Below, in pieces: positions 1 through 13,559 of a stretch of DNA of 64,000 bases. Source of the DNA: Rhodamnia argentea (taxonomy: Eukaryota; Streptophyta; Magnoliopsida; Myrtales; Myrtaceae); the NCBI RefSeq assembly GCF_020921035.1, contig NC_063152.1, forward strand, positions 31,929,903 through 31,993,902. The letters run 5' to 3'. Position 1 is the stretch's first letter; every line of letters starts with the position of its first letter. Under the pieces are notes generated by a model. That model saw only the letters and a program-made list of their open reading frames with translations, did no database searches and was not told where the DNA came from. A program made the position numbers and the translations under genes.

Positions 1-1029
1 CGAGAAATGGATCTTTGCAAGGGCTTCTCGATAGAAAGTAGGATTCGAGGTCGTTTCGGCCAAGACATTTTAAACGTGATATCAACCCGGCTGCCATACT
101 CGGACCGGATTCATTAGATATCCGCAATTGCAATCGTCTTCCAGATTTTAGAAACCTAAATCAACCCAGCGTAGACTCCCCACCACATGTGAACCAGGCA
201 GTGTCACGGAGGCTAGGCTACTAAGACAACCGCATAGCAGATGCTTTCATCCACGAAACGACCGCAGTTACAGAACTAAAGCCACCTTCATCGAGTCCCA
301 CATCTAAATCAGCAATCTAAGAAATCCTTGTAGTCGCGCATAGTCAAAATTTGGACTGCGACGAACACAGATGTAGAATGGATGTGCCCTTTATATGTAG
401 AACGGATGTTCCGTTTAAACATTCTCCTGACTTTGACACCGTAGACTGCAGTCACATTGATGAGCATGCCAGCCTCTAATGGAGTCGCTGTAAATGAACG
501 GGACGCCACGCTAGTAGTGCAAAAGTGGAAACCGGCTTGAGATTTCAAAGAAGTACTCAAAACAGAGACAGACCATAGGTCTTCTAAAATCTCAGGGTTC
601 AACCCTCCTTCAATCCTTGATAAATACCTGTTGTTTCAAGTACTTGAAAATAACCAGCATCAAAATCTCATTGTAAGTACTAATTTACACGACAACAGCT
701 GAATATGATATGATGAGATTGAGCCTTGAGATGCCTGGGAATACCAGTAATTTTTCCTGTCTGAACTTTACAAGAGAGAGGGAAAGACTGTTCTATTCTA
801 GTCCTAACAAAAGTTCATGGACGACCCTGTTTACCCAAAAACAGATACGGTCAACATGCATTGGTCCTTCCAATTAAATTTCCAAATTCTTCCAACTTGA
901 AGAAAGTAGTATACTGTTAGTTTATAGACGGTCTGTCAAACACTAAAATTCACCCACCTGAGCTTTTAGACTTACTATGGTCTGTGCAAGACTAAACTAA
1001 CAACAGAGTGCAAAAGCAAGCGTTGCCGA
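1..1029. other. 3' flank of the first gene, no gene recognised
   Basis: This stretch lies downstream of the minus-strand gene that stops at 1030 and probably contains its 3' untranslated region in the part nearest 1030. A minus-strand open frame of 97 codons (309-602) ends in the residues RDYKDFLDC. It does not match a family I know, has no adjoining splice-linked exon that I could find, and may be a chance frame or a gene remnant cut by the window edge. Nothing else was seen. Confidence 0.4.
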
Positions 1030-3740
1030 TTAGCTGACACCTGGCTGTATCACTGGGAAGGACCAGTTTCCATTCTCCTCAACAACCGTTTCACCTGCCC
1101 ACCAAGCCGAGCCAAAATCGGGCCTATGAGCATCTCCCCTATCGGCATTATGGAAATTGAATTCTCTAGAAGACCCTGATGTGATAGAACTATGCCTATG
1201 ATGTAGCCCTTTCTCATTGTCACCTATGGAAACTCCCTCTTGTTCATTACTGGATGTTGCGCCTAAAGTGTCCTCGCTCCTGCCTTTGAGTTCACAACAG
1301 ATACTCTCTCTTTCAGCAGATGCATTATTTGCAGAAATGATTGCACTTCCTGTCGAAGCAATAAGCTTGCCATCCCCGTGTCTCACATCTTCTGTAGGTA
1401 TCTCGAATGATACTCTATTGTTGACTGTCAGATCGCCATTTTGGCGTTTGTTGACAGATAGATATGTTGCGACCTTGAAAACTGAAGGGTATCCATCTAC
1501 ATTTCTCACAGGATCAGGAGTCAATGAACCAGAATCTCGCCTCGATCCCCATTCATGGGTGCACAACTTATCAAGGTTCAAGAGCTTGGGAGGCTCACTG
1601 GATCGGAACTCAGGGACATTGAGACCACCAGCAGACTCACAACCAGGAAAAGGAGATGAAGTGCCCGAGCCCGAGATGCCAGAGCTAGGAGAAATCAAGT
1701 GGCCGACAGGGCTTCCAGGAGAAAACTGATAAGACTGATATTCATAGTTAGGGAACGGAAACCCCTGACAGGCCCCAGAGTTCCGCAGGTTGGCGTCAAG
1801 CAGCCGAGCAAACGGCACCTCTGGTGATGAGGGCGTAGTCAGATGCACGGACTCGGGAGGGGGGGTGAAGGGAGCAGTAGACGGCTCAGTTGTAAATGTC
1901 GAGAAAACAGGCGGAGATACTAACTGGGTTTCATGGGCATAAGGTCCAATAGCAAATATGGAGTGAGGTCCACCAGGGGAATACATACTTGCTGACATGG
2001 ACGACATGGTGAACACACCAGCTGGAGATTGGGTAGCGGAAGGAGGTTCTGATTGAAGGAATGATGCTGGAGAGGAGGGCGGTGCCACAAATGGCAGCGT
2101 TATAGCAGTGGGCTGCACTAGATTATGAGCACCCGGAGCATCGCCAGTGGAACCCGTCGTCTCAGGAAGAAAAACAGCAGGTCCAATACGCTTCCGGTGC
2201 TTCTGAGACCCAAAGCACCAATACAAGCTCCAAAAAGCACCCCATCTTCTCTTCTGCTGTCAAACAACAAATAGAAATGTCTTAGCAAAAAAAGTGCCAG
2301 TAATATAATGGAAAAAGGACACAACAACTCGACAAAGATATTGGCATACAAAAGCTATAATTGTTGGCACTTTAAAGTACGCGCGATGCATAAATTGGTG
2401 TGAAAAATTGATAATCATAATCAGGACAAGCCATGTAAAAGCAGAACAGGTATGCAGGAAAAAAGAGCGCCCTATTATCTGCTTAGATGCCACCGAAAGC
2501 TTTGTAATTCCTCGGACCTCATAGTGGTTTATTGCCGAAACAACGCGATAAACTCATTTTTCCTGAAAGGAGGATCCAGCAAAGCATGTCAGGAACTTAT
2601 ATACTCAAAACTTGCTCGTGCTTGAATCCATCTGCCCTTACGACTATTAGAATTGAGTACTTGCCTTTTACTTTTCACTGCTGCAGAGCAAGATAAAACA
2701 TATCACAAGCTCTTAGCACACATTACCATAAAAGAAGAGTCGATTAGTTAGGACTCTTTTGGTCGAAGGACGTTTTACACATTTTCATTCGAAGTTCTAA
2801 CTCCACTGCACAACACATGAAGAACCCTGAAATAGAAACAAGTGGAGAAAAAAGGCAGGAGGAAGGAAAGTATCAAGTTAAACAAACAAAATGGACCATT
2901 TCCAACCAAAAAGAATATTTCAGAAAATGCAGGTGCCGAGTCCCGAACTCCATTCCCTATCATATCCAAAACCAAGAACCTAACCATTACAAAGTAGAAT
3001 TCACTACCACAGTTATCTACATCAGAGCATTCATCCTGTTCAATTTCTCAGAACTTCTAATCATACCATCAAATCCCAATCTTTCACTCCAAATTCAACT
3101 ATCGAGCCCCCTGTACTTTCGAGGTGAAATTTTTCTCCAGCAAATATCTCCTGCACTTAATTATCTTTTTGATTAAACCAGAGACAAAAAGAAGCAGATC
3201 AAAACTTTAGAAAACTGCCATTAGAAATCACTTTTTTGCTCCTCTAATGATTACCAGCAAACTTTCTACCCATCTTTTTGCTCAGCCTCTACTTGAAAAA
3301 GCGGTCTCGCCTATTTCGCGTCGGGAACTCATTCCCACTTCCACTTTGCTTTAACGAGGCACGAGCAGAAGGAAGGGAAATCTCGAGAAACTACAAATCC
3401 TACGCACGACCCAACCTGAACACACAAAATCAAAACCGAGCCGAACCGGCAGAAGAAAATCAATCTAACCACCAAAACAAATCAGACTCCCTCAGCACCA
3501 CTCCCCGGATTCGACCGACAAAAAAAAAAATATAAAAAAATATATCACCGACGAGCACAGGGAAACAGCGCATCAGCACACGAGCAGGGTCAAGGAGCGA
3601 CTCGCGCTCACCTGAACTGCGGCTTGAGGGACGCGGTTCTCGGCGGAGGCGATCGCCGTCGCGGCGGCGTGTATGGTCTCCAGAGCGTCGTTGCGGTCGG
3701 CGCTCACAGTCGCGGCCCTCGCTTCCCCATTCCCGTTCAT
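1030..3740 (-). CDS. Hydroxyproline-rich glycoprotein family protein (At5g52430/At4g25620-like)
   Basis: The gene has two coding exons: 3612-3740 (43 codons, phase 0) and 1030-2256, joined over a 1355-nt intron with donor CAG|GTGAGC and acceptor TGACAG. The product is about 450 residues. Residues about 20-35 (LETIHAAATAIASAE) and the junction sequence KRRWGAFWSLYWCFGSQKH, followed by the proline/serine-rich segment FLPETTGSTGDAPGAHNLVQ, are the signature of a plant family annotated in Arabidopsis as hydroxyproline-rich glycoprotein family protein. The name is historical: I see no signal peptide and no extensin-type SPPPP repeats, so a wall location is doubtful and the molecular function is unknown. 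The start chosen is the MNGNGEA methionine because the family begins shortly before the ETI-AAA-AI segment; an in-frame ATG further upstream (to 3821) is possible. The C-terminal half is low-complexity, Ser/Gly rich. Confidence 0.85.
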
Positions 3741-6700
3741 CACGTCCTCGCTCTTCTCGATCCCGACGAGCGAAAGACTCCGGCTAAAGACCACGCTATC
3801 GAGAGCTTCGTGCACGCACACATGCGAGAAAATTTTCTCGAGAAAATAACCGGAAGCGAAGAGAAGTCACGGAACGCGGGTCTTCGACGACGAACCAAAT
3901 CGCGTGGAAAATGAATATTACCTCCTCTAAAATAATAATCTTTTATTTTCCGAAGTCCATGTAAATGTCATTGGGGTCATAATATTTTACTTTTCAATAC
4001 CTTGCAACATCGAAAAAATTCTGACATAAGAATTTGAAGTGCCCGCATATTTTACTTCAAAGAAGGACTTCGCTGAGGGTATTTTAGTCATTTAGATGAA
4101 GAGGCCGCTACCCAATCATCGTTAGTGGACGCGATATTTTGCTTCAAAGAAGGACTTCGCTGAGGGTATTTTAGTCATTTAGATGAAGAGGCCGCTACCC
4201 AATCATCGTTAGTGGACGCGATATTTTGCTTCAAAGAAGGACTTCGCTGAGGGTATTTTAGTCATTTAGATGAAGAGGCCGCTACCCAATCATCGTTAGT
4301 GGCCGGTCATCGCGTCGATGACCGTTCTCTTCCTTAAATAAAAGAAAAAGGAAAAAAGAAAAATATATTTTTAAAAATATAAATCACTAAAATACTTTTG
4401 ATCGAGTTCCTTTTTTGAAATAAATAGGGTATTTCAGATTTTTATTTGAAATTTTTCGAAAAAATTCTTTTGATGAATATCTCGAGAATATTTGTTAATG
4501 AAAATTATATATTACTGTGAATATTTTAGTATTTTTCGCTTTTGGAGGTCGAACACGGCAATGACGTCGTGTGGGTGCCTGCCGTTTGATTTGTGGAAGA
4601 CCCGGACTTTTTCGGGTTTCTGTTTCGAGGAAGTCGACGTCGTTTAATTGATTAATCATTAGTGCAGGGCGGGTTTCCGAAAATGCCCCTGCGAACGCGC
4701 GGTATTTTCAGCCCCACGTGCAAAGGACAAAAAGCAAGCGAACTTTTGACATTGATTTTGTTATCCTAAGAACGTGTGTTGAATGGAAGTTCTCGTTTTG
4801 TCCCCGGCGCTCTAAATTACGATTCCGGAGAGAGTACGTGCGGGGTACGGTACGGTCGTAGATAGGCGAACAGGTCTTCCTCCCTCCCATGACGTCTGGT
4901 TCGAGCAAAGAGCGAGCAGCAGAGAATACATCGAGAAGGTCTGTCGTGTCTTTAGGAAACGGATTCAGACGGTGAAATGAAAACACAAATGGGTCAAATT
5001 TTTTTATCGTTCTCTCAACCACATGAACGATCCCTCCTGCACACGCGGCTCGCGCGACAATTCCTCCACCATTTAGATGATAAATCCAGAATGCATCACA
5101 TCCGACATACATCGGCCGGGTCGGATCCACGATTCTAAACGTAAAAACGAGAGGTGAGGAAGGGTAATCCGGTCAGTTCAACGGAGGCTAACCGGCGGTC
5201 AGTTCTCTCCGTTGGAGAAAATCAAAGGGACAAGACAAGAGAAGTTGTGGGGAGAGAGAGGGGGGGGGGGGAGGGGGAAGCGTGTGGTTGGGTTGGAGTT
5301 GCCATCATCATTGGGTTGCGAAAGGCGTGCACGTGTGCTCATCCCTCTCCTTCTAGATGGCGATTGGCTTGTCGCTTCCCGCTTTGGGGGCGCCACCACC
5401 ACCAAAAGGTCGGCAAAGTGGTTTGTACCCCGACCGACCGCTCGAGATCGACTTGTCTAGTTTCGAGCACTTTCAAAATCAGGGCTCCACCCCGAGCCCT
5501 GACTTGCCTCCATAAATATGCCCTATTCGGGCCGAGCACGACATCCCGAACATCTCACTACCGCAAGATCGGGCGGAAACTCCGATGCTCGATTGAGCCG
5601 GAGTCAAACTCAGCATCGAGCACTCGAGCGGGACGGAAATCTGAGCTCCTTTGTTTTTTTTTAATACGACACGCAACTCTTATCTCGTGGTTGAACACGA
5701 CGTGTTCCATCTTTAGTAACGCCTCTTTTTTCTTTTTTTTCCCTTCTTCTCCAAAATCTCCACGGAAGCCCCAGTCCACTTATGGAACGACAAATGCTAC
5801 CAGCTTCACTTTCACTATGGAATTTTGCCGAACGTGTGGTGGATGGGATAGGTCACATGTCTAACGAGCCAACTAGGATGTGACATTATTTACTATAAAG
5901 AAATTTCGATTCTTCTGACGTCGGTACGAGGTTCGCAAGCGCCTCTTCTGCTCCTCCCCGTTTATGCATACCACCAAAGCACGAAATGGTCTGCCAGCTC
6001 CACTACTTACTTCACTGTAATCGATTAGGCTATTTAAGCCGGTGGTGCTTTGTACGCCTCATTTATTTTGGAAAAAATTGAAAATTAAATCGTACGTTTC
6101 CTTTGAAATAATCCGTCCCAATTTTATAAAAAATAATTAAAGAAATTATTTATTTTTTTCGCGAAATAAAATCCAACCTCAGAATGAACTATTTAATTTA
6201 ACTCGTAATTTCGGATTCACACGTGTGAATCCGAAAGAGATCTTCGGGGTCCACCACGACGTCGAGGTTGTGGATGAGCTTTACGGAAATTGAAAGTTGA
6301 CCAAGGTGCTCGGAAATTTCGAGGTTCTGGTTTTCCACTAGAAAGGTAGGGCCCACCACATTTCAGACACGACGCGAGACTCTCTCTCTCTCTCTCTCCC
6401 AACAGTGTTTGTACCCGAATGGCACGCATTCGTAACCTGATTTTTTTTTAGAAAACTCCACACTTTAGTTTCAATCCTAATTTCGTCCCGAACTTTTTTT
6501 TTTTTTTTAAATTCGCTAACTTCCACTTTGGTCCACCGATTTCTTCGTAATAATTAATACCAGGAGGTTGATATTGTCAAATACGAATGCGAGGGTGTTA
6601 GTAACGACGCAGGTTCTGATAACGAGTCTCTAACTGGGCCCTAGGTTGATAATTTTAAAGGATTCAGTGGCGATTTTGGCCGTGTGGATATATCTGGGCC

Positions 6701-9447
6701 TATAGCGAAAGTTTGTAAACAAAAAATTTGACAAATAAAAAGCCGGGACAAAATCAGGATGGGAAGTAAAATCGAGGTTTTCTTTTTTTATGGAATTGGA
6801 CGCATGTTCGTTGACTAGCTTTGAGCCTAAAATTTGGTATATTGGCGTAATTGAGCTCTTTCATTAAACCTTTTTCAGCTTGGCTTACGAAAAAAATGCT
6901 TACGTAGCTTTTTTAAATATTTTTTAGCTCGGACGCGGCGATGACATGGTTGAACCAACGTCATTTCGCTCCAAATTAGATTTTTAATACAAATTTTATC
7001 TAGATTAAATTATAAAAAAAGCTAATTTATGGAGAAAAAAAGGGGACGGGGCGAGAAATTAGCAGCCAACCTGCCGGCCCTCCCCCACCATAGCCGGCCC
7101 TTCCCAGTTGCGTCGAGGGCTGTTTCTCACTCTTTGTTTATTTGTACCAATCTGACAAATTTTAATATTTGATCGTATTTTTTATAGATAAGTTTTAATA
7201 TTTTCAATACACTTATCCCACGCTTAAATAACATCATAGGCGAAAAATAGGGCCTAAGACTTTCGAAGCACGAGAAATGAAAATTGGCATTTTTTTTTTT
7301 TTTTGGGTCTGCAGTTGACACCGACTCGAACCTAAAGATTTAGGCCAAATTGCTGTTCCCGCCGCATCATCCCACAACTGCAATTCATAGTCAACCATAA
7401 GACATTCCACTATTGACAACGTTTTTGTAGTTCGACCACCCTAATGTTTCTCACTTTTCGTGCACGCTTGTCCTTAAAACCTTTTTTTTTTTTTAAGGAG
7501 CATTATTGAGGGCCGGTCTGAAGTCCGTTTGAGCAGCGTGCGCTATTTGAATTTTGAATTTGCGTAACATTGTATGTAGAACAAAAGTTAGAAAAACGAG
7601 AGTTAGAGATCGGATAGACAAAAAAAAAAGAAAAAAGATTTGAGCTCAGAAAGACATATTATATATTATCTTTTCACGATATTTAAAATTTAAAATTTTC
7701 GTCATTATTATTTTGGAAGCAAAAAAAAAAAAGAAGAAGAAGAAGAAAGAATTGGAGCGACCTAAATAGTGATTTTGTAAGTCTTAGACCTAACCAAATG
7801 CGGTCAGCAATTTGGACTGAGCGAGACGAGGCCGAACCACGAGGTGAATGTGCTAGCGTGCGAGAGACTACATTGGCAAAATTTTTTTTTTTTTTTTTTG
7901 GTGGGAAAACGATGGAGGGTTAGTTAGCTACTACCCACCTCCTTCGTGGAACGATCTCGCCGCATTGATGTGGAGCCGATCCGCTTGCGCTCGCGCTCGA
8001 TCTCGACCGACGCACGATGAATCGGTACAGCACACCCTAGCTTGGCTACAGTTGGATCCGGTCGACGCTCTGCCGACCGTATCGGATTGGATCGGGTGCG
8101 GCCTGGGTCGAGCTATTCACGAGTCGTGCTTGATCTAGACCGATGCGAAGGTCAATCGGTGCGCCGCCGGTCGCAATGTGCTCGAGCTGGACGTACTTGT
8201 CAAGCTTTGCTTTCAATTTTTTTTTTGCCCCTCGTTACGTGTTTGGCAGGATTTGTCTTGGACAGGGACGCTTCTCTCCGTGACTGATTCGCACGCTAAC
8301 TGTAAATGTCTCTCGCCCACCATAACGGGACCACCTTCAATTCCGCACATCGTAGTCTTCAAATTGACGCTATGGCTTTCGAGTTTGCGGAATTCCACCA
8401 GCTTGGTGACCTACCCAATTTGCATTTTTCGCGGGAGTATCGGACTCCGGTCGGGTCTCATTTGGCCCAGCAATTGGACACCGGTCGGGTCTCGTTGGCC
8501 CGGCGATCTCTTTCCTAATTAGCACAAGCGAGTCGAGCGATTGGACCTGCCGGGTCCACGAGGGGGCTCCCTTTTCATCTCCGGCAACTTCTTTTCCACA
8601 GAACAGTATGAATGAATGCAGCGGATCAATCCAGAAGTTGAATCGATCCAATGAGGTGGTACTTGTACCCGGTGTCGGTGTCGAATTCGCCGGTCCTTTC
8701 GGGAATTGATCGGGCTTTAGAAGATGGGATGGGACTTGCTTTCAAAGAGAGTCTCCGTTGGCTTCGTCAAACTACTTCCCTTACACGTTACTCTTGAAGA
8801 AATTTGAAGCAGACAAGAAAGACCCTCATTGCCCAACCAGAACTCCGCCACAATCTTTGTTTATTCACATCTCATATTAATCAGCGACTACGATCTTTAC
8901 TTGCTCCGAAAGATGCTAATGAAACTTGATTAGCACCAAATTACCAATCCATACCAACGTAAATCAAGCCTCCCTACCACATTCAATGTTTCATAAGAGC
9001 AGGAAGTCATACACTTGACGTGCATAATGCTTGCAAACTTGGCAAATTATGCTGTCATGATTCAAAAGCAACAATACCCAGGAGCAAAATCTGATAAAAT
9101 TTCACACCATGCTTGAATTGAACTCGACTTCTAAACCGTCTAGCATGTGACCCGATGCAAATGCGGCAAATCATGAGGAGAAGGATATATTAAAGATGCA
9201 AGAGAGGAGAGACAACAGGAAGAAATTCCAGCACTGAATCAATACAACATGAAACATCCAGACAATAATTTACACAGCATCATCCATGGAAAATATTAAG
9301 TTAGAAAGGGTAGGAAATTCTCTCCCCCATAGGCTTTCAGTTTTTTTTTTTTTTTCCATTTTTTTGATAGGTTTCATTTTCCAGGAGCAGATGATCATGT
9401 ACAGATGAAAACAATCTTTTTCCCCCTTCTGGTACAATACATGGAAC
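3741..9447. other. Intergenic region, repeats but no convincing gene
   Basis: About 5.7 kb between the first gene's 5' end and the stop codon of the E2 gene. It holds the 87 bp triple tandem repeat at 4047-4302 (listed separately), several poly-T and poly-A runs (for example near 6490, 7295, 7480, 7880 and 9345), a short CT microsatellite near 6380, and a 34 bp imperfect direct repeat of the motif ccggtcgggtctc starting at 8447 and 8481. Open frames of 60-236 codons occur on both strands but are low-complexity or lack family resemblance. The 3' UTR of the E2 gene probably occupies part of 9250-9447. Confidence 0.45.
4047..4302. repeat. Three tandem copies of an 87 bp unit
   Basis: The unit begins atatttt-cttcaaag at 4047, 4134 and 4221, so the period is exactly 87 bp. 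Copies two and three look identical by eye; copy one differs at its start (attttacttc against attttgcttc). The near-identity points to recent expansion. The unit contains ggtattttagtcattt, a string I associate with plant dispersed repeats, but no open frame or hairpin of note. Confidence 0.95.
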
Positions 9448-12400
9448 CTAAGGATCAGCTTTGCCGGCAACCTCATCGTCGCTCGAAACAGAGTCATCCT
9501 CGCTCAGCTCCTCATCGCTCAATTTGTCCTCCCCAGCTGCACCGACATCTTCGGGTTTCGCATATTTCTCACAGTACTCTGATGACAGAAGATTTGGTAG
9601 ACAGGATTCGGAAGGTTATTAGTCATATGCAGTTCCAAGTTGTATGGAAGATACAACTCAAAATAGTAGCAATTATTCAACTGAAACACGGTTCACAATC
9701 TTGTCTCTAATGTTTCCAAAGGAAAAGGAAGGGAACAAGCACACTTGGAGACCCCAGTGCAATAGAAAGTTGCATGCGGCATCTGGCATCAAGAAGCCCC
9801 CACCCGTATAATAGATATCCAGAATGCAACCTACGTTCTGTCCGGACTAATGAAATTTTCCATTTTTTTGGCAAAAGGAAAACGATATTTTCCAGCAATT
9901 CTAGACTTGATAACCAATAGAATTAGTAAAATGCCAAACGGACCCAGCCAATATAAATGTGCATAACGCATTATAATCCTTTTGGGTTCACCAAAGGGAG
10001 GTTGATATTAAAACCTATGGAGGCTCTTATACAATGTGCACGATACATAAGCTCTGCCTAAAGTTCATGCCATATGTCACATTATCTTCTGCTCAAGGTA
10101 AACTTTGTATCTCTTACAAATGAAACCTTCCCTTGACTATGCTGGCATCATTTGTCTCCATTAAACCTACAGTTATCAAAGAAATGTGGTCTAAAAAGTG
10201 TTAAATTCACCATCAATCTCTGTCTGACAGTTTTTCAACTGCAAATGTGAAGAACATATTGACGTATGAGTTAGTCCTTTCTAGCCTCTCAGCTATCAAC
10301 CATCTGCCTAGGTAAACAAGCCAGCGAATGAGAATCGGCTGTAACAAGCCTCACTCATCATTGATTTTGGTTAGTAAACGTGAAGAAGACAGCGAATCAC
10401 ATATTACCTTTCGAACTCATTTTCACAAATCCTCTAAAAAACATTAAGCAATCGAAAAAGCTGGAACTATATAACTGCAGTGATGCTTCAGTGTTGGGCC
10501 TTGGTATATTAGTTAGAGAAGTTCAAAAATCACTTTATTTTCCTGGATACAGCTACAGAAGGTTGAGTTTTTGAGAACCAGATGCAAGCCCTTGTAATCA
10601 TGCACACGCATATGAGGGCCCTAATAGGTCAATGGAAATATCTCGCTTATGAGGGCAAAAACCATTGAACAAATACAAAAATGGTAAGAAGCCAACAACC
10701 AATGCTGAGGCACAAGGGATTGGGAAAGATGCAACAAACTCACTAGCATCCATATCTTCCATCTTGCAAAGCATTATGTACAATCAGAACCATAGGGAAA
10801 GACTAGGTAAAATAGTCTCAAAAGCAGAACTATGTGCAGCAATCCACCAAGGTAGCAGCATAAAACCTTGTGAAGCGGAATCGCGCTCAACAGAGTTTTT
10901 GGAAGAAAGAATGAGAAAACCATAAAAAGAAGGTACCATGAGATCAAAAACAGACTCTGTGCACCTACAAAAGAAAGTTATGGATGAAAAATCGTGTAGA
11001 CCCTCAAATGTCTAGCCTTGGAGGTTGGAGACCACTCGAATACCAAGCGTTTGCTGCCTTGATCACAAATTGCTTACATCAAGCAGATAAGTTTGAGTAC
11101 ATCAAACCAGGACAACACACAATGTACTTCCAGTTAGCAAGTTCCTTTGCTCTTAATTTTCTTTTTCTCAACATCTCAAGAACAAGAAATGCATTGCCCA
11201 CCCTATGACTTCCCACCATAGACTACAGATATAATTCAGAATGTGCAATGTGAAAGAAGCAAGCTCGCAAACTACATTCATGAGAACCAACCAGAAAACA
11301 AGTATAGACCTGTTGGATCGATCATTACCTTTCACTCTTTGTTCATATGCACCTTTATCACGCATCATAAGAGCAGCAGCTTCTCCATTTAATGGATCTG
11401 ATGGGTTGGGATACAAAAGAAGTTGAGGAAGGAACACCTCAAACACGTTTACCAAATCTGGAACAAATTAAGGAGCACAAACAGAAATGTTGATTTCTCC
11501 ATAAAATGGCATTGGCAAGATGGTACACAGGGCTTGCGAAAAGGCAATAAAGTGGTGGATGTGTCATACCAAACATGGGGCTCCAGGTCTGATTGATAAC
11601 ATCCAAACAAACTGAGCCTGACCTGAAACTCAAAATGGCACTACAGTGTAAGACTGATGCAACAAATTCAACTACAAACTTAGAGCTCCAGAGAAATAGA
11701 CCGTTGATCATAATTCGAGTAAATGAGCTACATTTTCCACTTTTTAATGCTCACTGACTCACATTTCATCGACGTTCGGGTGATAAATTTTATTGACAAA
11801 GCCAATTGAAGGGGATTTATAAGGATAAGCATCTGGCAGCTCAACCCTTATCCTCCATAGACCTCCCTGGTAAGGACCTGCAAATGGCCAATTCAATTAA
11901 CCCAAGCAAATGCCTGAAACTGCAACCTACTTAAAAAGGAAAACCACCGACACTGATTACTACACTTGCAGCTACTTACCCGCAATAAACATGCCAGCTG
12001 ACAAATTATCAGGTAGATTAAAAAAAAAGAAAATTACATATAACAATTAATTATTGCCAAAAGTACCTAAAGTTGTTGCTCTACCATTCAAGAGAAGTTA
12101 TATATGTAAAATGCCAAAAAGGGTTTCATCTGGGAGCCAAAATGAAGAGTACCACAACAAATATTCCCTCAATAGAAGAACCCACTAGTCTTATGGAAGG
12201 AGACCGAAAATTATCTGAAGACCGAAACCCCCAAAATAACCTTTATTTCAGTAAATAAAAAGCGGTCCAACGAAAAAAGACTATAATCTATCACAACCCA
12301 CCAAAACATTCCAGCAAAAGGAGCTAAAAATTCCAATCAAAGAGGTAAAATTAAGTGAATCACAAAATCAGGAGTGGGTATAGAAGATATACTGTCTTTG

Positions 12401-12660
12401 GGTCCATGGAACTCCACATAGAACTCTTGCATGCCATCATTGATCATCTCCACCTTGTAATCACTCATCATCCTACACAGCTCAAACCAAACAAAACCCA
12501 GAATCAATAACAGGCAGAGCCAGACATACAGAAATGAAAAAAAAAAAAGGAAAAGAAGACACCAAACAAAAACTCAAGAAGAAAAACAGACGGCAAAAAA
12601 AAAAAAAAAGAATTACAGCTTCATCAAATCCATCTCACGGCGTTTGCTTGGAGAAGACAT
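9448..12660 (-). CDS. UBC5-like: Ubiquitin-conjugating enzyme E2, UBC4/5/6 (UBE2H) type
   Basis: Six coding exons: 12617-12660, 12393-12472, 11763-11877, 11570-11622, 11329-11457 and 9448-9578, total 552 nt, giving 183 residues; phases close exactly and all splice sites are GT-AG. The protein opens [15 protein letters not shown] and is a single UBC fold that takes ubiquitin from an E1 as a thioester and passes it on with an E3. The HPN motif is at 74-76 (YHPN) and the catalytic cysteine is C85 within [15 protein letters not shown]-terminal acidic tail (about 155-180: [20 protein letters not shown]) is typical of plant UBC4/5/6 and of the animal UBE2H and yeast UBC8 group. Length equals Arabidopsis UBC6 (183). 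The last exon, holding the acidic tail, lies about 1.75 kb from exon five. I cannot tell which of UBC4, 5 or 6 is the ortholog. Confidence 0.96.
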
Positions 12661-12848
12661 GGTTCTTCCTCCTTTTTCTTTCCTTTTTGCCTTTCTTGCT
12701 TCTCTCTTAACTCCTCCCTTGTGGGTAAGGATTTTGGTGAGAGGCTGAGGAAGAGGTGCCTGTGGGGAGGTGAGGGAAGAGAGAGGTGTGAGCAAAATTC
12801 CTCAAAGAGGGTTCAGACAAGCAAGAGGGAAATTAGGTGGGCCTGTGA

Positions 12849-12859
12849 TGATTTATATA
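12849..12859 (-). promoter_or_regulatory. Possible TATA box of the E2 gene
   Basis: Read on the minus strand this is GTATATAAAT, about 190 bases upstream of the E2 start codon at 12660. It sits at the edge of an AT microsatellite (12851-12886), so the match could be fortuitous. The DNA between it and the ATG is CT-rich on the minus strand, as is common for plant 5' leaders. Confidence 0.4.
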
Positions 12860-13559
12860 CATATATATATATATACATATATAACAATCATGATAATCAT
12901 CATTATGATTGATGATGCAGTACATAAACAGATGTATATATATAATCATGGAAATACGTATAATCCAAATGTATATGGCCGTATGTGTGGGCCGATGTAT
13001 GTAGAGACACGAAGCAAACTGGTCACATGTCCTGATCCTGTCTCATTTTCAAGAAATAATTCTTTTTTTTTTCTCGCATTTCTTTGAAAGCTCGCAACTT
13101 GTACTATTTAAATTTTACTCGAAACATTTTCGACTGGAACCATACGACTCGATTCATATCTCGAGAATACAAATCAAAACTTAGCGGCGGAGTCGGATAC
13201 ATTTACCGCAAATTAATGTGAGCAGAACTATGGATATCTCTTTTTGACCTTTTGTTTCCTTTCGGCTTGATCAGATATGGCATGTTTTCATTTTAAGGCG
13301 GCTGCATCACATGGGCCTAACGAATTTTCTTGCCGAATAAAGTGGCCACTTTATGTAAATTACAAGGAAGGACAAAAAGAAAAGGAAATTGAAAAATGAC
13401 CCGCGAATGCATCTCAAGGATAAACTGATTCTTTTATGCATAATCTCCATGATGTCGAGAAGTGTCATTCTTTGCTTTGCTTTGCCCAGATTAATCTCTG
13501 AGGCACGAGTTCGTTTTTGTGAGTGCTCTTCTCGAATAGTTTTCTTTTTCCTCGTTTAA

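Noticed and set aside
1217-1729. 170-codon plus-strand ORF inside the first gene
   Set aside because: It is antisense to the well-supported coding exon of the hydroxyproline-rich family gene and has no family signal of its own.
5154-5864. 236-codon plus-strand ORF and overlapping minus frames
   Set aside because: Low-complexity stretches (poly-G, poly-F, Arg/Ser), overlapping open frames in several phases and no recognised domain suggest composition rather than a gene.
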